This document shows positions 11,950-23,299 of a DNA stretch of 64,000 nt, one piece after another (position 1 is the stretch's first letter; every line of letters begins with the position of its first letter). A program made the position numbers and the translations under genes. This DNA is from Opisthorchis felineus (Eukaryota; Platyhelminthes; Trematoda; Opisthorchiida; Opisthorchiidae). The stretch lies in the NCBI GenBank assembly GCA_004794785.1, contig SJOL01009422.1, forward strand, positions 786,429 through 850,428, given 5' to 3'. The notes beneath the pieces are model-generated. The model did not search any database, was not told the origin of the DNA, and saw nothing but the letters and a program-made list of their open reading frames with translations.

Positions 11950-13060
11950 ACAACCAGGATTGAAGAAGGCCTTAGTGAATAGTAGAAAGAAAAGGGAATC
12001 GTAGAGCCTTGGTGCGAAAAAGTCCTTTGTTCCTTAGGGAGACGATCGCGAATAATGTGCCTACACCTTTGAACACATTTGGGCGTCATGCCAAAGCAGG
12101 TTACCAGTAGTGGAATCGACCGAACATCATTTGCCAACCTCACCCGACATAAGTCAACTGCATAACGACAGGCAAAATGTAGCTAGGCAGTCCGGTTAGG
12201 AAATGAAAGCACGCGCCACTGGGATTGGTTGCATGCCATGTCCTACAGGATCTTCTTCTTCACCTGAGCCGGAGCCAGGAAGGGGTAAGGATCTTACAAC
12301 ACTCTGTTTGACTGTAACCGACTTCATTTCACAATGCCAACTCAGGGCCCGTCCACCGCGAAACTTGCTCCAGCACTCGCCTGTAACAGAGTACGACGTT
12401 TTCTTCGGTGGACAGTGGTTGAGTATACCAAATACAGGTCCCAGCCACCTCAAACTTGTAATTTTAATCCACTGCACTAAATATTCTAATTTGTTACCAG
12501 GTGCCCTCTTATGCATTACACTGTTGCCCACTTGCTGCAACCAGCCAACTCTTGCTATGCTAAGGAAACACCGGCTACCAAACACGTGAAGACACCTCAG
12601 GTTCTCCTATTGGAGGCAGCATGTCTCATAACCATAGAGGAACACCGCTCTTACACGACTATTTGGCTATTTCCCTTCAGACGCCTTAAATGACGCAAGT
12701 TGACTAGCGCTGCTCCGCACATTACTTTCATGGGCCACGGTACAATCACGGTTGACGCAGTTGCCAAGATACATGAACCGGTCAACAAGCCCAAGCTCTC
12801 CATTCCCAAGTTTTAAAACAGCACTTAGATTTGACGGTGCATTCGGACAATGGAACTGGTAAAAAAGAGCAACCTCATTTGAGTGGTTTAGGACGCACAC
12901 GTCAGGCCGTTTCCTGGTATAAATTCCTGAGGACCTTAATAAAACCTGGGTGATCTGGCTCAAGAAATCCAAGAGATTATTTAACTTGTTAGTAAGCAGC
13001 TTGTCAGATGCTGCAGAATAGTTTTCTTACAGCGATGGAAAACACCCAAAATGAGCCAAG
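11950..13060 (-). mobile_element. RTE-type LINE fragment, C-terminal region
   Basis: On the minus strand, from 13.0 to 12.2 kb, frames match the post-RT part of flatworm RTE-type retrotransposons: a FVDRF-YLG-C-like segment (LVDRFMYLGNCVN, about 12.77 kb), then SIARVGWLQQVGNSVMHKRA, then LRWLGPVFGILNH with RGGRALSWHCEMK (about 12.3-12.55 kb). The 3' non-coding end runs to about 11950. Related copy at 56300-56960. RT core and endonuclease are absent, and frame shifts are present. It sits in the sense direction inside cholinesterase intron 2. Confidence 0.75.
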
Positions 13061-13859
13061 TGTAAGGTGCAAGTATTAGGAGTTGTTCAGGACCTTAGAG
13101 TACTATTCAATCAGATAACATTGAGGTTAGGGGATCCAGGGAATGTATGCGTTTTATGACTTACAACAAGTTTTTTTGGAATCTGCCAGTTGCTCTGCTG
13201 CGAAACCCCGATGATTTCGGTGTACCGCTTGGTCTGTTGCCTGGGTTGTCTCACCGGAATGGTTGGTCCCGGTTCAGTTACAGTTGGCTCTTGATCTGAC
13301 GTTCCGAGTTTTTCTACGCTCACAGATAGTTTGCATACCTTCAAATCACATCCCGATCTACGGCCGATATTCCAAACAGATGTTATAGATGACTAATCTA
13401 AGCTACCAGTGGCTTGGGCAAAAATTCTCTATTAATTGCCACAAATGTGTTTATCCGTGTGACATGTCAGTTTTGTCAGAGACAAGTGATGTATGTGGAA
13501 TTGTAAGGCCCTTTCCTCACAGGACACCTGTTGGCCGTCCAGTTATTGTTGACTCGGCAATGAGTTGTTCACATTTTCCAGTTCAAAGTTAGGAACCATG
13601 ACTCTTAAAAGTGATGCCAATGGTCCACCTGTAGCTAGGTTCACAATCCCACCCATCTCATGTGACTTGTAGATTTCATGATTACCATTCATGCCACCTG
13701 ATCCATTCGTTCATTTTGACTTGTCCGAGTATTCCGGAATAACATCTACCCATGAAATTTCACCAAACTAAGAAGAAACAGGATGAAGAAAAGTACTCCC
13801 GAAGGCAACAACAGTGACAACAACATGATCAGACAAGCGTGTGTATCGTCCTAAAGTAT

Positions 13860-14300
13860 ATCATAAACTTGTCCGGACTAATAGCATGACTACTACAACC
13901 AAAAGAATTTCTGATAGCCCACAAACCAACGGCTTCGTCGAGAAAGTCTATTTCAAATCCGAGGAAGAAGATCCACTGGAATGCCAGAAACAGTGTCGTT
14001 TACCTCACTGACTGCATGGAGTGTCACAATTGCTATATTGGACACACTGAAGCACTCAGCAGGCGTGATCAGCTCCCCTGGTTTCAATACATGAAGATCA
14101 AGAAAGAGACTACCGCAACTCAGACGACAAGAATGGTAACCGTGGCGTCTACATGTAACATGGAGTGGGTCGGAGAGGTCAGACTGAAAGCGCATCCGAA
14201 CGCCAATCAACTGGGAAGCTAGACAACCATGCAAACGATCACTCATAATCAGAGACTACTCTCCGCATCAACAAGATATATATAAGCACAAACACAACAC
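13860..14300 (+). mobile_element. Penelope-like element fragment with GIY-YIG remnant
   Basis: On the plus strand at about 14000-14060 the frame reads VVYLTDCMECHNCYIGHTE. This fits the PLE endonuclease start, with its Cys-x2-Cys-x2-Cys residues and a YIG in place. The frame then decays into stops and a low-complexity CA-rich tail. Only the endonuclease end is seen; no RT. It is opposite in sense to the cholinesterase. Confidence 0.6.
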
Positions 14301-15315
14301 CGCTCAACGCCTACAAGCCAACTTACTACGACCCACTGCCAACTCACCACACACCGGTGACGTCACCTCGGTGGGTAAAGAAACGTTTTTTAACGAAACT
14401 GTTCAGCTCAGCTCAGCGAACAAAACAAGGACCAATGAGGGCAATAGACGAAAAAACATCTCAATGCATGAGTGCATGGTTCGGACAGCAAATTCACTGG
14501 CGGCCGGAAAATCCATTTCGACAGTGAGTGGCTCCGAAATGAATTGTGTAACATTGGGTATTTTGCTGCAATTTACTTGGCCTAAGTTATGGCCTCTGGC
14601 AGTACGATGTCAGTTATGTCATTGGTCCACCATAACCCGATCATTGATTCTTGGCGTATCATGTGGTAGTGGCACATTGGAATGTGGAATTTTCACCATT
14701 GTACTGTAAATTGCAATAAACTTCCGAAGTGAACAAACAACACTGGGCCGAGAAGGCTAACTTTACTGACAGAATAACCACAAGTTTATGGTTGATAAAC
14801 CAAACAGTGTTTGTGTGAGACTGCTGTCATTCGCCATCGTCAGTGGCCGATTGCCCAAAAATCTAACACCATCTGCAGTTCCTATCAGCGTAACACCGAA
14901 GGTTAATTGTATAAGGTCTGTTACTTATAGCAAACTTGGTCCAGTTTTTTGTAATTTACAGCGATAATGATCGAATTCGCCACAGACTTTATTTGTTTAG
15001 GAAATTAAACTAAGTGAAGCACAATAGGACTGCATCTGTTGTGAACATCGCCCTGTGCAGCCATAAGAAATTAGTCGTCGTTTTAATCCATCAAATCTGT
15101 TCACAAAGTAACCAAAAACCAAATGCAAGGCAGCTGCCCCAACTGCCTAAACACCTATTCAAGCAGAGTGTACAAGAAAGTGGTTCATTCGTCCAAGAAA
15201 CCTGATGAACTTGGATACAGTAAAAGCATTTCTAGGGCACGCCTAAATATGATAGTACAAATGTGCAAAGCCACAGCCGAAATAAAAGTGCACAAACCAA
15301 GATGATTACACTTAC

Positions 15316-16259
15316 CCTCTTTTGGCAAAATTAGTCCACATCCTCATCATTTCGTCGCTCAATTTTTTCTCATCCACATTGAATCGATAGAATGAATTCT
15401 GAAACTTCTCCGAATGAGGCATACCGAACACGTATTCGATTTCATAGCCGTGCATAACTCCAGTCCAAGATGGGAACGGGCAAGATAGAGTTTTTCGCTG
15501 CATCTCGTACAAAAACACTTTAGAATTGGCGATTCGTGCGACTTGTTCAGCAAAGTTCAACGTAGGACAGATGAAATCCAATTCGCCACAAAGTGTGTCG
15601 AGCCGATGCATGAGCACTTCCGCCGTCATTCTACTATCGCTTGGATCAGCGTAGCCATTAGTTTGACTGGTGTCTACGGGAAGTCCGTAACTGAATGATG
15701 GCAACTGAGAGATTCCCCGCAGGAGTTGATCCTCGCTTAGAAACTGTGCCGATGATATCCGATGAAAATCAGCCAACGGACCATTTGGGCTTTGTGGCCT
15801 TCGTGCGGCAGCCAATCGGATGGCCTCGGGGAGGAGTACAGTACCATCTTCATGCAAGAAACTCCCGTTTCCCAAAGCCAGGCCGTATAAAAGAAAGTAC
15901 ATGGCCTCATTCTTGTTCACACCCAAGAGTAGCTCTGGACTTCTTCGTAGGCTTGTATGGAAACTTGGGGAGAACATTTGTTCCGGTTGTTTCGGGATCA
16001 CATAGCCATCAACCACAGCTTTAAATGGAACATCGAAATACATTCTGCTTGATTCGGCCCAACTTAACAGCTTCGATTTATCAGGAAATTCCTGGCTATC
16101 TGCGAATAACTGAACCAGTTTTTCTCGCCGTCTTTGTCCCACAAATTCTGCCACACTGTCCAAGTTGTCCACGAGGGTAACCGGGTGCAAACTTTGTAGA
16201 CATTTTAAGCTAGCTTCCCGGTTGACACTTGGTGATGTACACCCGCAGGCAAGAGCAAA
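15316..16259 (-). CDS. Cholinesterase, coding exon 2 (catalytic Glu and His)
   Basis: Second coding exon of the acetylcholinesterase-type enzyme, which hydrolyses acetylcholine outside the cell. The acceptor TCCTTCTTCAG precedes TTT at 16259 (phase 0, as left by exon 1). The donor is GG|GTAAGT at 15316 (phase 2). It encodes residues 292-605 plus two bases. Visible features: Cys296/298 and Cys311 for the second disulfide loop; LLLGVNKNEAMYF with catalytic Glu409 and gorge aromatics Tyr411/Phe412; LDFICP with Cys522; and GVMHGYEIEYVFG with catalytic His561. The acyl-pocket segment MYFDVPFKAVVDG has Phe366 at the Torpedo Phe288 site but Val368 at the Phe290 site, as in butyrylcholinesterase. No stops or frameshifts. 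Enzyme function rests on family knowledge. Confidence 0.93.
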
Positions 16260-17825
16260 CTGAAGAAGGACGTTCGAAAACAAAGGAGGACATTTTGAGC
16301 TACATACTGAAAACGGTTCTCCAGGTACATTTCTGTGATATTTTTACTGTATGTTCAAACCAGTTAAGCACCTGACCTACTTTTAGCCGGAAGATCGTCT
16401 GACCATGCGTTAGAATTTCGCCAACTTATTCGCATGTTTGAGGACAAAAATAGTCATTTTCACTGACTTTTGGACAACTAACAATATACCATATTTGTTA
16501 GAATCCACCATCACTTCTGAGTCGTTCAGGCCTGCAAATTGAAGTTTTGGACGCTTACACGTGAGCAGCTTTAGGAATTAAATTAAGTGGGAATTTACGA
16601 AGCATTTCGTTGTTCCTCCGCTCAGCTTACTCACTAAATTAGTTGCCGGTCTGGTCAGTCCAAAAATAATCTGCAGCCCTCGATGAACTTTATGGGTAGG
16701 AATGAAACACGGTATTGATCGGAAAAGGAAGGTGCTTAAAAAAGCAATGGACATTCTGAGCCATGGGGTTACCAACGATACACAAAGTCTAGGGGAGGAT
16801 GAGAGTTGAGCCACCGCTCCTGGACTATGAGGAATGTTTGATGATGAGGAATCGACAGAAAGGTTTAGTAATTTTTGTTAGATTTAGCAGAAAATGTGTT
16901 GTTTGATGATAACGGCTATCCGACCGACGCATCGATATCAGACAAATATTTCTGTTATCGCTGGATGACGAGTGGCCTGTTTCAGCAATAAACGCCACAC
17001 GACAACAAAAAGTAGGGCTGGATGTAATCGTGTGGATAAGATAAGAACAGGGAAGACCCTGTCGATAAAAATCACACAACCCCTCTTCCTGGACGGGGAA
17101 ACTGTCAGAGGAGCCTTTGTTGTATTTTGCTGGTATAAATTCCTTCAGCAACAAAAACTTGACAGAAGTTATCACTTGTGGTTCGAATGGTTTAGCTTTT
17201 TTATTCCTCGGGGGTGGAGGGTATTAATATATCTGAGTCCTGTGAGTGACAATAACCTATTTCCCACCACTCGATGACTATTAGGCACATACCTTTCTGG
17301 TGTTCTTTTTTTCCATTCACACAACTTCATTCTTCCGCTTTAGTTTGCCTCCACAACTTGGCTCGGTAAGATGAATTGGTGACATCTGTATCGAGTCAAA
17401 GCTGACTTTTAACTTAATCGCTAAATCTGCCAGTTATGACCATATGTTCTTCCCCACAGCTTAGCAACAGACAGATGACCAGTCACCAAGATTTTTATGT
17501 TGTGCTACTGGCCCTGGGAGTAACTTAGTGACAGTTTGTCGGTTTTGTCCAACCATACCATAAAATTGATATTTTATGGGGCCAGTTTGATTTTACTAGT
17601 TTTTTAACGCTCTGCAAGAGTCATCACTAGGGGAAATGCACACTGTTCCACCGTAGACGCGCCGTTAGTTTGACTCGTTTCGGTCTGTAAATCTGATGTC
17701 GTGTTTAGTCACGAGTTTGCAAAAGACTAAATGTGCTCAACTGCTGATAAGCTGTAAACACTCCCTAGATGGTCCAACGGAGGCTAGGAATGCATATCAC
17801 TAGTTAATACCAGTACATTTTGAGC

Positions 17826-18003
17826 ATGGTTTTGAATTTTTTCGCACTCTTTTGCCCCTTCAAAAAGTCACTCTTAGAGTGGGACCAGCCCTCGAAGCGA
17901 CCGGATGGCATTGCAAAGGACAAAAGTACCTCCGAAACTGTACAAAATGTCAAATCTCGTCCAAAAGTTGAGGAACTGATCTCTAGAAGCTCTGCATTAG
18001 CTG
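17826..18003 (+). other. Unidentified exon-like frame (possible first exon)
   Basis: ATG at 17826 opens 59 codons that end at a strong 5' splice site, G|GTGAGT, at 18003/18004 (phase 1). The peptide starts with a hydrophobic, Cys-containing stretch (MVLNFFALFCPFKKSLLEWD) and continues charged and helical-looking (KVEELISRSSALAG). It lies antisense inside cholinesterase intron 1. No family is recognised and no partner exon was found downstream. Confidence 0.25.
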
Positions 18004-18237
18004 GTGAGTTGAGCTGATTTTCGTTCCCTTTAGAGGATACAAGCTTTAATTGTGGGTGGTTTCGGGTTTCAGGTGTCTTTGCTGCTACCTGACTGGAAAG
18101 TTCTGACAGTGGGTCGGTCGATCGACACAGCCCAGGTATGTTACTGAGTCGTTTTTTGAGACGTCGGGCTTACCATACACATCACTCAAGGGCAAAAATG
18201 TTCACTTCTTCAGACGGGAAAATTCAGATCTCTCCAG

Positions 18238-18425
18238 TCTGCGCTGGTGGAGTAGTGGTAACATGGTCGCCTCGTATGTCAGATGTGCGGAGTTCAAACC
18301 CCGGCACGGCGAAGAACATGCACTGCTGATGAGCTCTAATAACAGCGAAACTCTAGTCCATTGCTTTCCCCCTTTGTTATGGCCTCACCACAATGATTGC
18401 GTCAGGACTGTTCAGACGAGTGTGA
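18238..18425 (+). mobile_element. tRNA-derived SINE, second family
   Basis: A-box-like TGGTGGAGTAGTGGTAACATG and B-box GGAGTTCAAACCCC are about 35 bases apart. The body reads GATGAGCTCTAATAACAGCG and CTCTAGTCCATTGC. Part of the B box and body recur at 40560-40710 (TTCGAATCCC, GACGAGCTCTAATAAGTGCC), which supports a dispersed family rather than a tRNA gene. Confidence 0.55.
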
Positions 18426-19729
18426 TGTGAGCGTGCATAATACAAGGTTTACCTGAATAGGAACAGCCAATAATAGCGGTGCTTGGGGTTATGAGCTCAA
18501 CCGACAGTTTAAAAGTCCTCAAGACCTTAATAGAATAGAGCTTCCATGGAAATAATCCGTGCGTTCTCTAAAACGGAGTACTAATTAGTTCAGTTTTACA
18601 TCTCAGTCATTGTAATTATGTATAAATGACTTTAGTTTGATTGGAAAAGCTAATTCGTCTGGATAGAACTTCCGCAGGTAATTTCAAATGAATTGATGGA
18701 ACGGTGTGTAATCTCCGTCATACCTGCTAACTAGTTTGTAACTGATACTGAGTGGAACATAGTCACCCCCGGCAATAAAATTTGCCCAATAAAAATACCA
18801 CCGAGTGCAGTGTATTTTGCTTCGGAAGGCAGTTGTTTACTCTTGACTACGACGCAAGTGCGGTTGACTTCATCGCTCCCGCCGGGAAAAAACAAACGGT
18901 AATTAGGAATGGGATGACATAGTTTACACATCGCGATTAAAAACATACATTTTAAGCTAACCACAGTAGTTCGCTAGGATATGAAGTTTCCTGGTTTATA
19001 AGCAAGGTTTAAAATGGACAGATGGTGCACTGTGAATACGACTGTTTTAGGTACGCCATAGTAAATTAGGCTTTAGTTTCTTTGGGCCTATACGAATTGC
19101 AGTTTTCACAGGTATTACTGTAATGAATATTTACAAAGCCAGTGTTTCCATAAAAACAAGAACTCTATGCTGAGTAAATAAGTTATACTATCGTTTGTGT
19201 TTATTCATTACAAATACATTACTCATAAACGCCAGCGTCGAGTGGGTAGAATTTCCTTACCCATTACTTATAAAATATAAGTAGCGAGGAGGAGGTTAGA
19301 ATAACCGAATTCATGTTACGTTCTATCAGTCTGTGCCGAGTTCTTAGAAGGTTTGGGACCATCAGTAGCACAGGTATCCAGATTATTTAGAACCCTGAAA
19401 CGTATCGCCTAGGACTCCGATCATCCTAGCCAGTAAAGTCAGTTGCGAATACACAACAGCATAATTTACTTACTCTTAGATTGGTTAGGGCACATCTTAT
19501 TCCTCGATATCGCAGCTCCAAATCTGAACAAGAACATAGTGACGAACATTAGTTTTCGGTATCTCGTCAACAGGTCAGTACAAATCTAATGGTTAAAATT
19601 GCGGGAAAATTTGAAGTGAGCAGCTAAGATTGGTTAGTGAAACCATGGAGACAAGAACGATTGGTTGTCGGCGCACCCCATATTGCTGTGAGACCATCTA
19701 GACAGCCATTGAGCGACTTGGTCGGTCGA

Positions 19730-19900
19730 TTCGTGTAACATGTCCAAGGAAGTCTAAGCGATCGTACGAATCGATTTCGACAACACAGTAGTGGCTTTCG
19801 CAAATGGATTGTGACCGCTTCGGCTGTAGTCAAACCGCGCAGTCGGATAGATACTGGTATTGCAATGGGTACTAGATAAGTGACGTGAAATGGCTCGTTC
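19730..19900 (-). mobile_element. Retroelement C-terminal fragment, PLE-like
   Basis: The minus frame reads TAEAVTIHLRKPLLCCRNRF and then VRSLRLPW before a stop. This matches the pattern EA-aI-pxLC-Qk-fv-L-LPW seen at the C-terminal end of some flatworm PLE-type proteins. No catalytic part remains, and the assignment is from memory of the pattern only. Confidence 0.35.
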
Positions 19901-21180
19901 GAATTGATCACGCGACCGGTGTCAGTTTTGGCTGACCAGCAACTGACCAATCACTTGATAACCCAGGAGACTGGAGCAGTTGGTAATTTACAAATAGTAA
20001 ATTGGAGCATTAAAAAAATGCATAGACGTTGTTGATATTTGTAGGGCCAGTTCATTCCAGATTTCATGATGTGGTCGAATGTGATCAGCCACCTATGGCT
20101 CGGGCATACGGTTTTAAGTTCTCACGTGGAACTATAAACGAAGGCACATTTTGGCGCAAGAATTGCGGAACGTTAAATTAACACGAATAATTTTTATTAT
20201 GCACTGGTCATATTAGACTTCAGCCAGTTCGGAAAATGGCTTCAGTTTTATACTTGCCTAATTTCAGAATTGCCTTCCTTGCCTCCGTCGAAGATCTAAT
20301 TTCAACCATCTAAGTCCAGAAAGTTCTACCAGACCATAGAGTTGTCAACATTCTGATTGCGATGAAGGTTTAGGCGGCACAACTCTAAACTGATCTGTAT
20401 CTATATGTTGAGTAATTCGAACGTTTCATTAAGCAATCTGTGATTCTGAAAATGAGCGATCATTTGACCGAAACCTACAAGGATGAATCATTGAAAAGGT
20501 GGTTTAAATACCGTGAAAATCTTGGATAAACATTCTGACACCGCCGATGACTTCATTCAGCTATACAATTCTTCAGCGGAAGACTTTGATATGACGCTAG
20601 AGGGCCATTGATTTATGGATCTGCGTAACGCCAACGTACGTAAAACAACTCTGTTTATGCCCACATCTTCTGACAGTCAAATGCATCCAGTAGTGATAGG
20701 AATAAAGCGCCACAAGTTTATTTCAGATATGAAATGTTGAAAAACTACATGCTGAGTCCCTGGAAATCTTGAACGGAATGAACTGTTATCCACTGGTTAG
20801 GGAAAGTCACATCTGTACGGTGAGGTGGATTAGTTTGCCATCGGCACAATGAGAGGGCTGGGGAAAAAATGCTCGAGCTAACACTTCTAGACAAACCCTG
20901 AACTATCTGTCCACGATTCGGTTTCGCACCCCGTCGGGGCATCGTATGATGTTTTAAGAGGCCTGCAGGTAATAAGCCCCCAAAATGGTCATTAAGCCAG
21001 CGAACTCTCCTTCGATTGCTATCATTGGGAGACTGTGAGGTTTATAGTCTTCAGCTACGAGTAGTAGTTTTGGTCGTATCGTAGTAAAACCATAGATGCA
21101 TAGATTTATATGTGTTTCAATACTAGGGTGCACACTAGGGTAACACAATACTCGTAAAGTTGCTGAAAACGTTTTGACAG

Positions 21181-21226
21181 CTCACGATCGGCTTCGCCCT
21201 TCTTGGGGCTCATCAGGTAGATGCAG
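21181..21226 (-). ncRNA. Hammerhead ribozyme, degenerate copy
   Basis: On the minus strand: CTGATGA, hairpin GCCC/GGGC with loop CAAGAA, then GAAG (A15.1 changed to G), CCGATC, GTGAGC. Stem II is perfect. Stems I and III carry mismatches, so it is probably weak or inactive. Confidence 0.7.
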
Positions 21227-21478
21227 TCCCCTAGTTCCCTCCACATCAACCTTGTATCCTACTTGAACCCAAATTGGAATGAACTTGCCAAATGCTCTCA
21301 CTTGTGTACGAATTTGGTTTTGAAGCAGACCATCATAAACAAGTGATTGGATTGGATTCAGTTGAGCCGAGTTTCCTGTCAAAACCGAATTCGTTTGCAA
21401 ATGAGAGTAATTGTCGAAATCTGACCGCTTAATTTGGATTCAACTAGAACATAAGGTAGACGGAAACCTGGGGACTGC

Positions 21479-21521
21479 GCCTACCTGATGAGCCCCAAGA
21501 ACGGCGAAAATGGTCGTGGGC
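21479..21521 (+). ncRNA. Hammerhead ribozyme, type I, core intact
   Basis: Order on the plus strand: stem I strand GCCTAC, CTGATGA, stem II GCCC - loop CAAGAA - CGGC, GAAA, ATGGTC, stem I strand GTGGGC. GCCTAC pairs with GTGGGC over 6 bp (one U-G). All invariant core bases are present, and cleavage is predicted after GGTC. Stem II has one mismatch. Stem III (AAT/GGT) is weaker than the palindromic ACC/GGT seen in other copies. It is the only copy in the window with every conserved core base. Confidence 0.75.
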
Positions 21522-22189
21522 TGTCGAAAGGTTTTCAGCAAACTTATTAGTAGTGTGTTGAGTCTGCACCACATCACGGAATCCGGCATTCTATTCTTCC
21601 TTGGTGTCGTATTCCAAAGCGACCATGATTGAAGGGTTTGTGGGTATTTATTATACAGAGACTGATCTTTCTGAAGTTTGATCGGTTACACTTGACTCAG
21701 ACTTTGCAGTTTTGATTTCCGCGATCCAGTAGCTGCGTTCCTGTGCACAGTGTGATCATACGTTAGCTTGCATCCGATTTTTCTGCTTGCCTGAATTGAC
21801 ACCCCCGCCCCGCTAAGGGGGTAATAATCCTTTAGGTATGTATCTGCAGCCAGTGTATCATCAACGCTAGAATTACGAACAATAGCTGGAGCTGCGATCA
21901 AGCCTCTCAATCAAGTCATGTTTCAGCTAACAGATCCATTGGCTAGAGCAATCACTGACTGTTTGCTCTTGAGGTCTGATCATGAGGACGCCAACTAACA
22001 TCCATATTCACTTGAAATGCCGACATTCGACGAGCGTCTAGAAATGATTTGGCCTCCACCATGAACTAGGTGAGGCCTATTTTGCTGCAGACCCCAAGTT
22101 AGTGTTGGCCAACCAGTTAATAAAGCCTTCGCAAAATTCTGCAATCACCGTTGACCAAGCGAACTCCACTTCCTCATCATGTGTAAAAA

Positions 22190-22860
22190 CGTCCATCCTT
22201 TTTCAGAGAGGATTGGTAAACAATCAGTGGATTTATTGCTAGGCAAAGTGAATAGTTTACCAGGTTGACTGAGTATTAAGGCAGTCAGAGAACCAGTCTG
22301 TTAGATTTCTTGCGAATAACCGACTTGACCAGTGGTGGGTGTCAGTCTGAGGCCTCTCTTTACTTTTAGACGGAAACCATTCCACTGAAAACTGCACACC
22401 GCCTAGCTTTATCTCGGCTGATCTAGAGCCGCTCTCCACACGCTTGTTGGTTCTACGCTCCCTGTTCTATTCACACGGGGATGCTTCGCGATTTCTACCA
22501 CCTCGGCCACCAATTGCTATGGTGTGGATCTTAGTTCCGGTCTCAATTTCACATTTCCCAGATCTATCTGTGCTCAGTGTCCAGTGCATTCCCTGTCATT
22601 GCCCAGTCTTTGACTATGGCCTGATATTCATTCACGTTTATGGGTGGTCTCTTTATGCATCGCTTATACTGACCGGTTCTGGTGTACAACTCCCACTATT
22701 GAAAACATTGGCAGGGGAGTGGGGATCAACTGGGAAGTGTCAAGAAAGCTCAGATGATTAGCGAAACTACTATCGAACTTTTTCCGTTTCAAGGTAGGTT
22801 CGAGATCTAATAGCATCTGTCCTAGCTTCAACAGAGTAACCGTGAGTGCCAAATGCCACG
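22190..22860 (-). mobile_element. Penelope-like element, 3' part (copy B, ribozyme deleted)
   Basis: Aligns by eye with copies at 250-1225 and 27620-28440: the 3' end GATTGGTAAACAATCAGTGG and the body GCCACCAATTGCTATGGTGTG with the CAGTGTCCAGTGCATTCCCT region. At about 22246, GGCAA is joined directly to AGTGAATAG, so the 36 or so bases holding the hammerhead core in copies A and C are gone. Coding remnants are fully broken. Confidence 0.55.
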
Positions 22861-23299
22861 GTGAATGCAGTTCACCTTCGAAAAGAGGTATTTATCTATC
22901 TGACACTGTAAAACAGTAGTCTAAATGGGGACAATCCAGAACGGCGTGGCAATGTTTTTCCCAAGCACTAGTTGGAGGAACGGTGCGGCTACGTAATGAG
23001 CGCACTAAGATATTTCGTGACATACAAAAGCGTACTGCAAGGTTTCGCTGCGTGGAACGTGACCATTTACTTGACCATTCAGTTTGAACTCTTGTAAACT
23101 GTTCTAGTTTTTGCCACAACAGTAGGCTGCACTGGTTCTTTTTGGTCAGTTAAACGTAATGAACTCTATTTTTTTGAATGCAGAACCAACCGACAAAAAT
23201 TAGGAAACCATTAGAAGTTCTGGGCCAAATTTGGCTGGGATATTGTGAAAAAGATTGAACGACACGTGGTTTGTAATATGGAGATTTTAAAGTCAAAAC

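Larger units (their letters stand above)
11771..15315 (-). other. Cholinesterase intron 2 (3,545 bp)
   Basis: Donor GG|GTAAGT at 15316/15315 and acceptor CACAG|A at 11771/11770, both phase 2. It contains a LINE fragment (11950-13060) and a PLE fragment (13860-14300). Minus 13111-13344 holds an open frame with a good GTAAGT donor but phases that do not fit the neighbouring cholinesterase exons. From 14300 to 15310 I see nothing recognisable. Confidence 0.85.
21150..21575. repeat. Retrozyme-like hammerhead repeat, head-to-head pair
   Basis: Reference locus of the most frequent repeat here. The left half (21150-21345) reads GTTGCTGAAAAC ... CTCATCAGGTAG ... CAACCTT and carries the ribozyme on the minus strand. 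The right half (21345-21575) is the same sequence inverted (CATCATAAACAAG ... CTACCTGATGAG ... GTTTTCAGCAAAC), with its ribozyme on the plus strand. The two halves meet near CATCATAAAC. Elsewhere the unit is tandem with a period of 308-309 bp (55731/56039 and 40915/41224). Each unit has a type I hammerhead core and complementary CATAAGGTTG and CAACCTTATG arms on either side of it. Fragments lie at about 10.4, 11.1, 25.3, 26.2, 30.3, 31.2, 36.7, 37.7, 38.8, 40.8, 43.9, 50.9, 53.3 and 55.7 kb. It encodes no protein. Confidence 0.85.

Noticed and set aside
12203..12589. 128-codon plus-strand frame
   Set aside because: Antisense shadow of the LINE C-terminal region, which reads clearly on the minus strand.
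13111..13344. Alternative cholinesterase exon inside intron 2
   Set aside because: It has a good GTAAGT donor, but the acceptor and donor phases do not fit exon 2 (phase 2) or exon 3, and there is no esterase motif.
16825..17277. Overlapping frames of 116 (minus) and 101 (plus) codons
   Set aside because: They overlap each other, show no motifs and have no good splice sites, so chance is likely.
18240..18310. tRNA gene
   Set aside because: tRNA-like head of a SINE; part of the same body occurs at 40560-40710.
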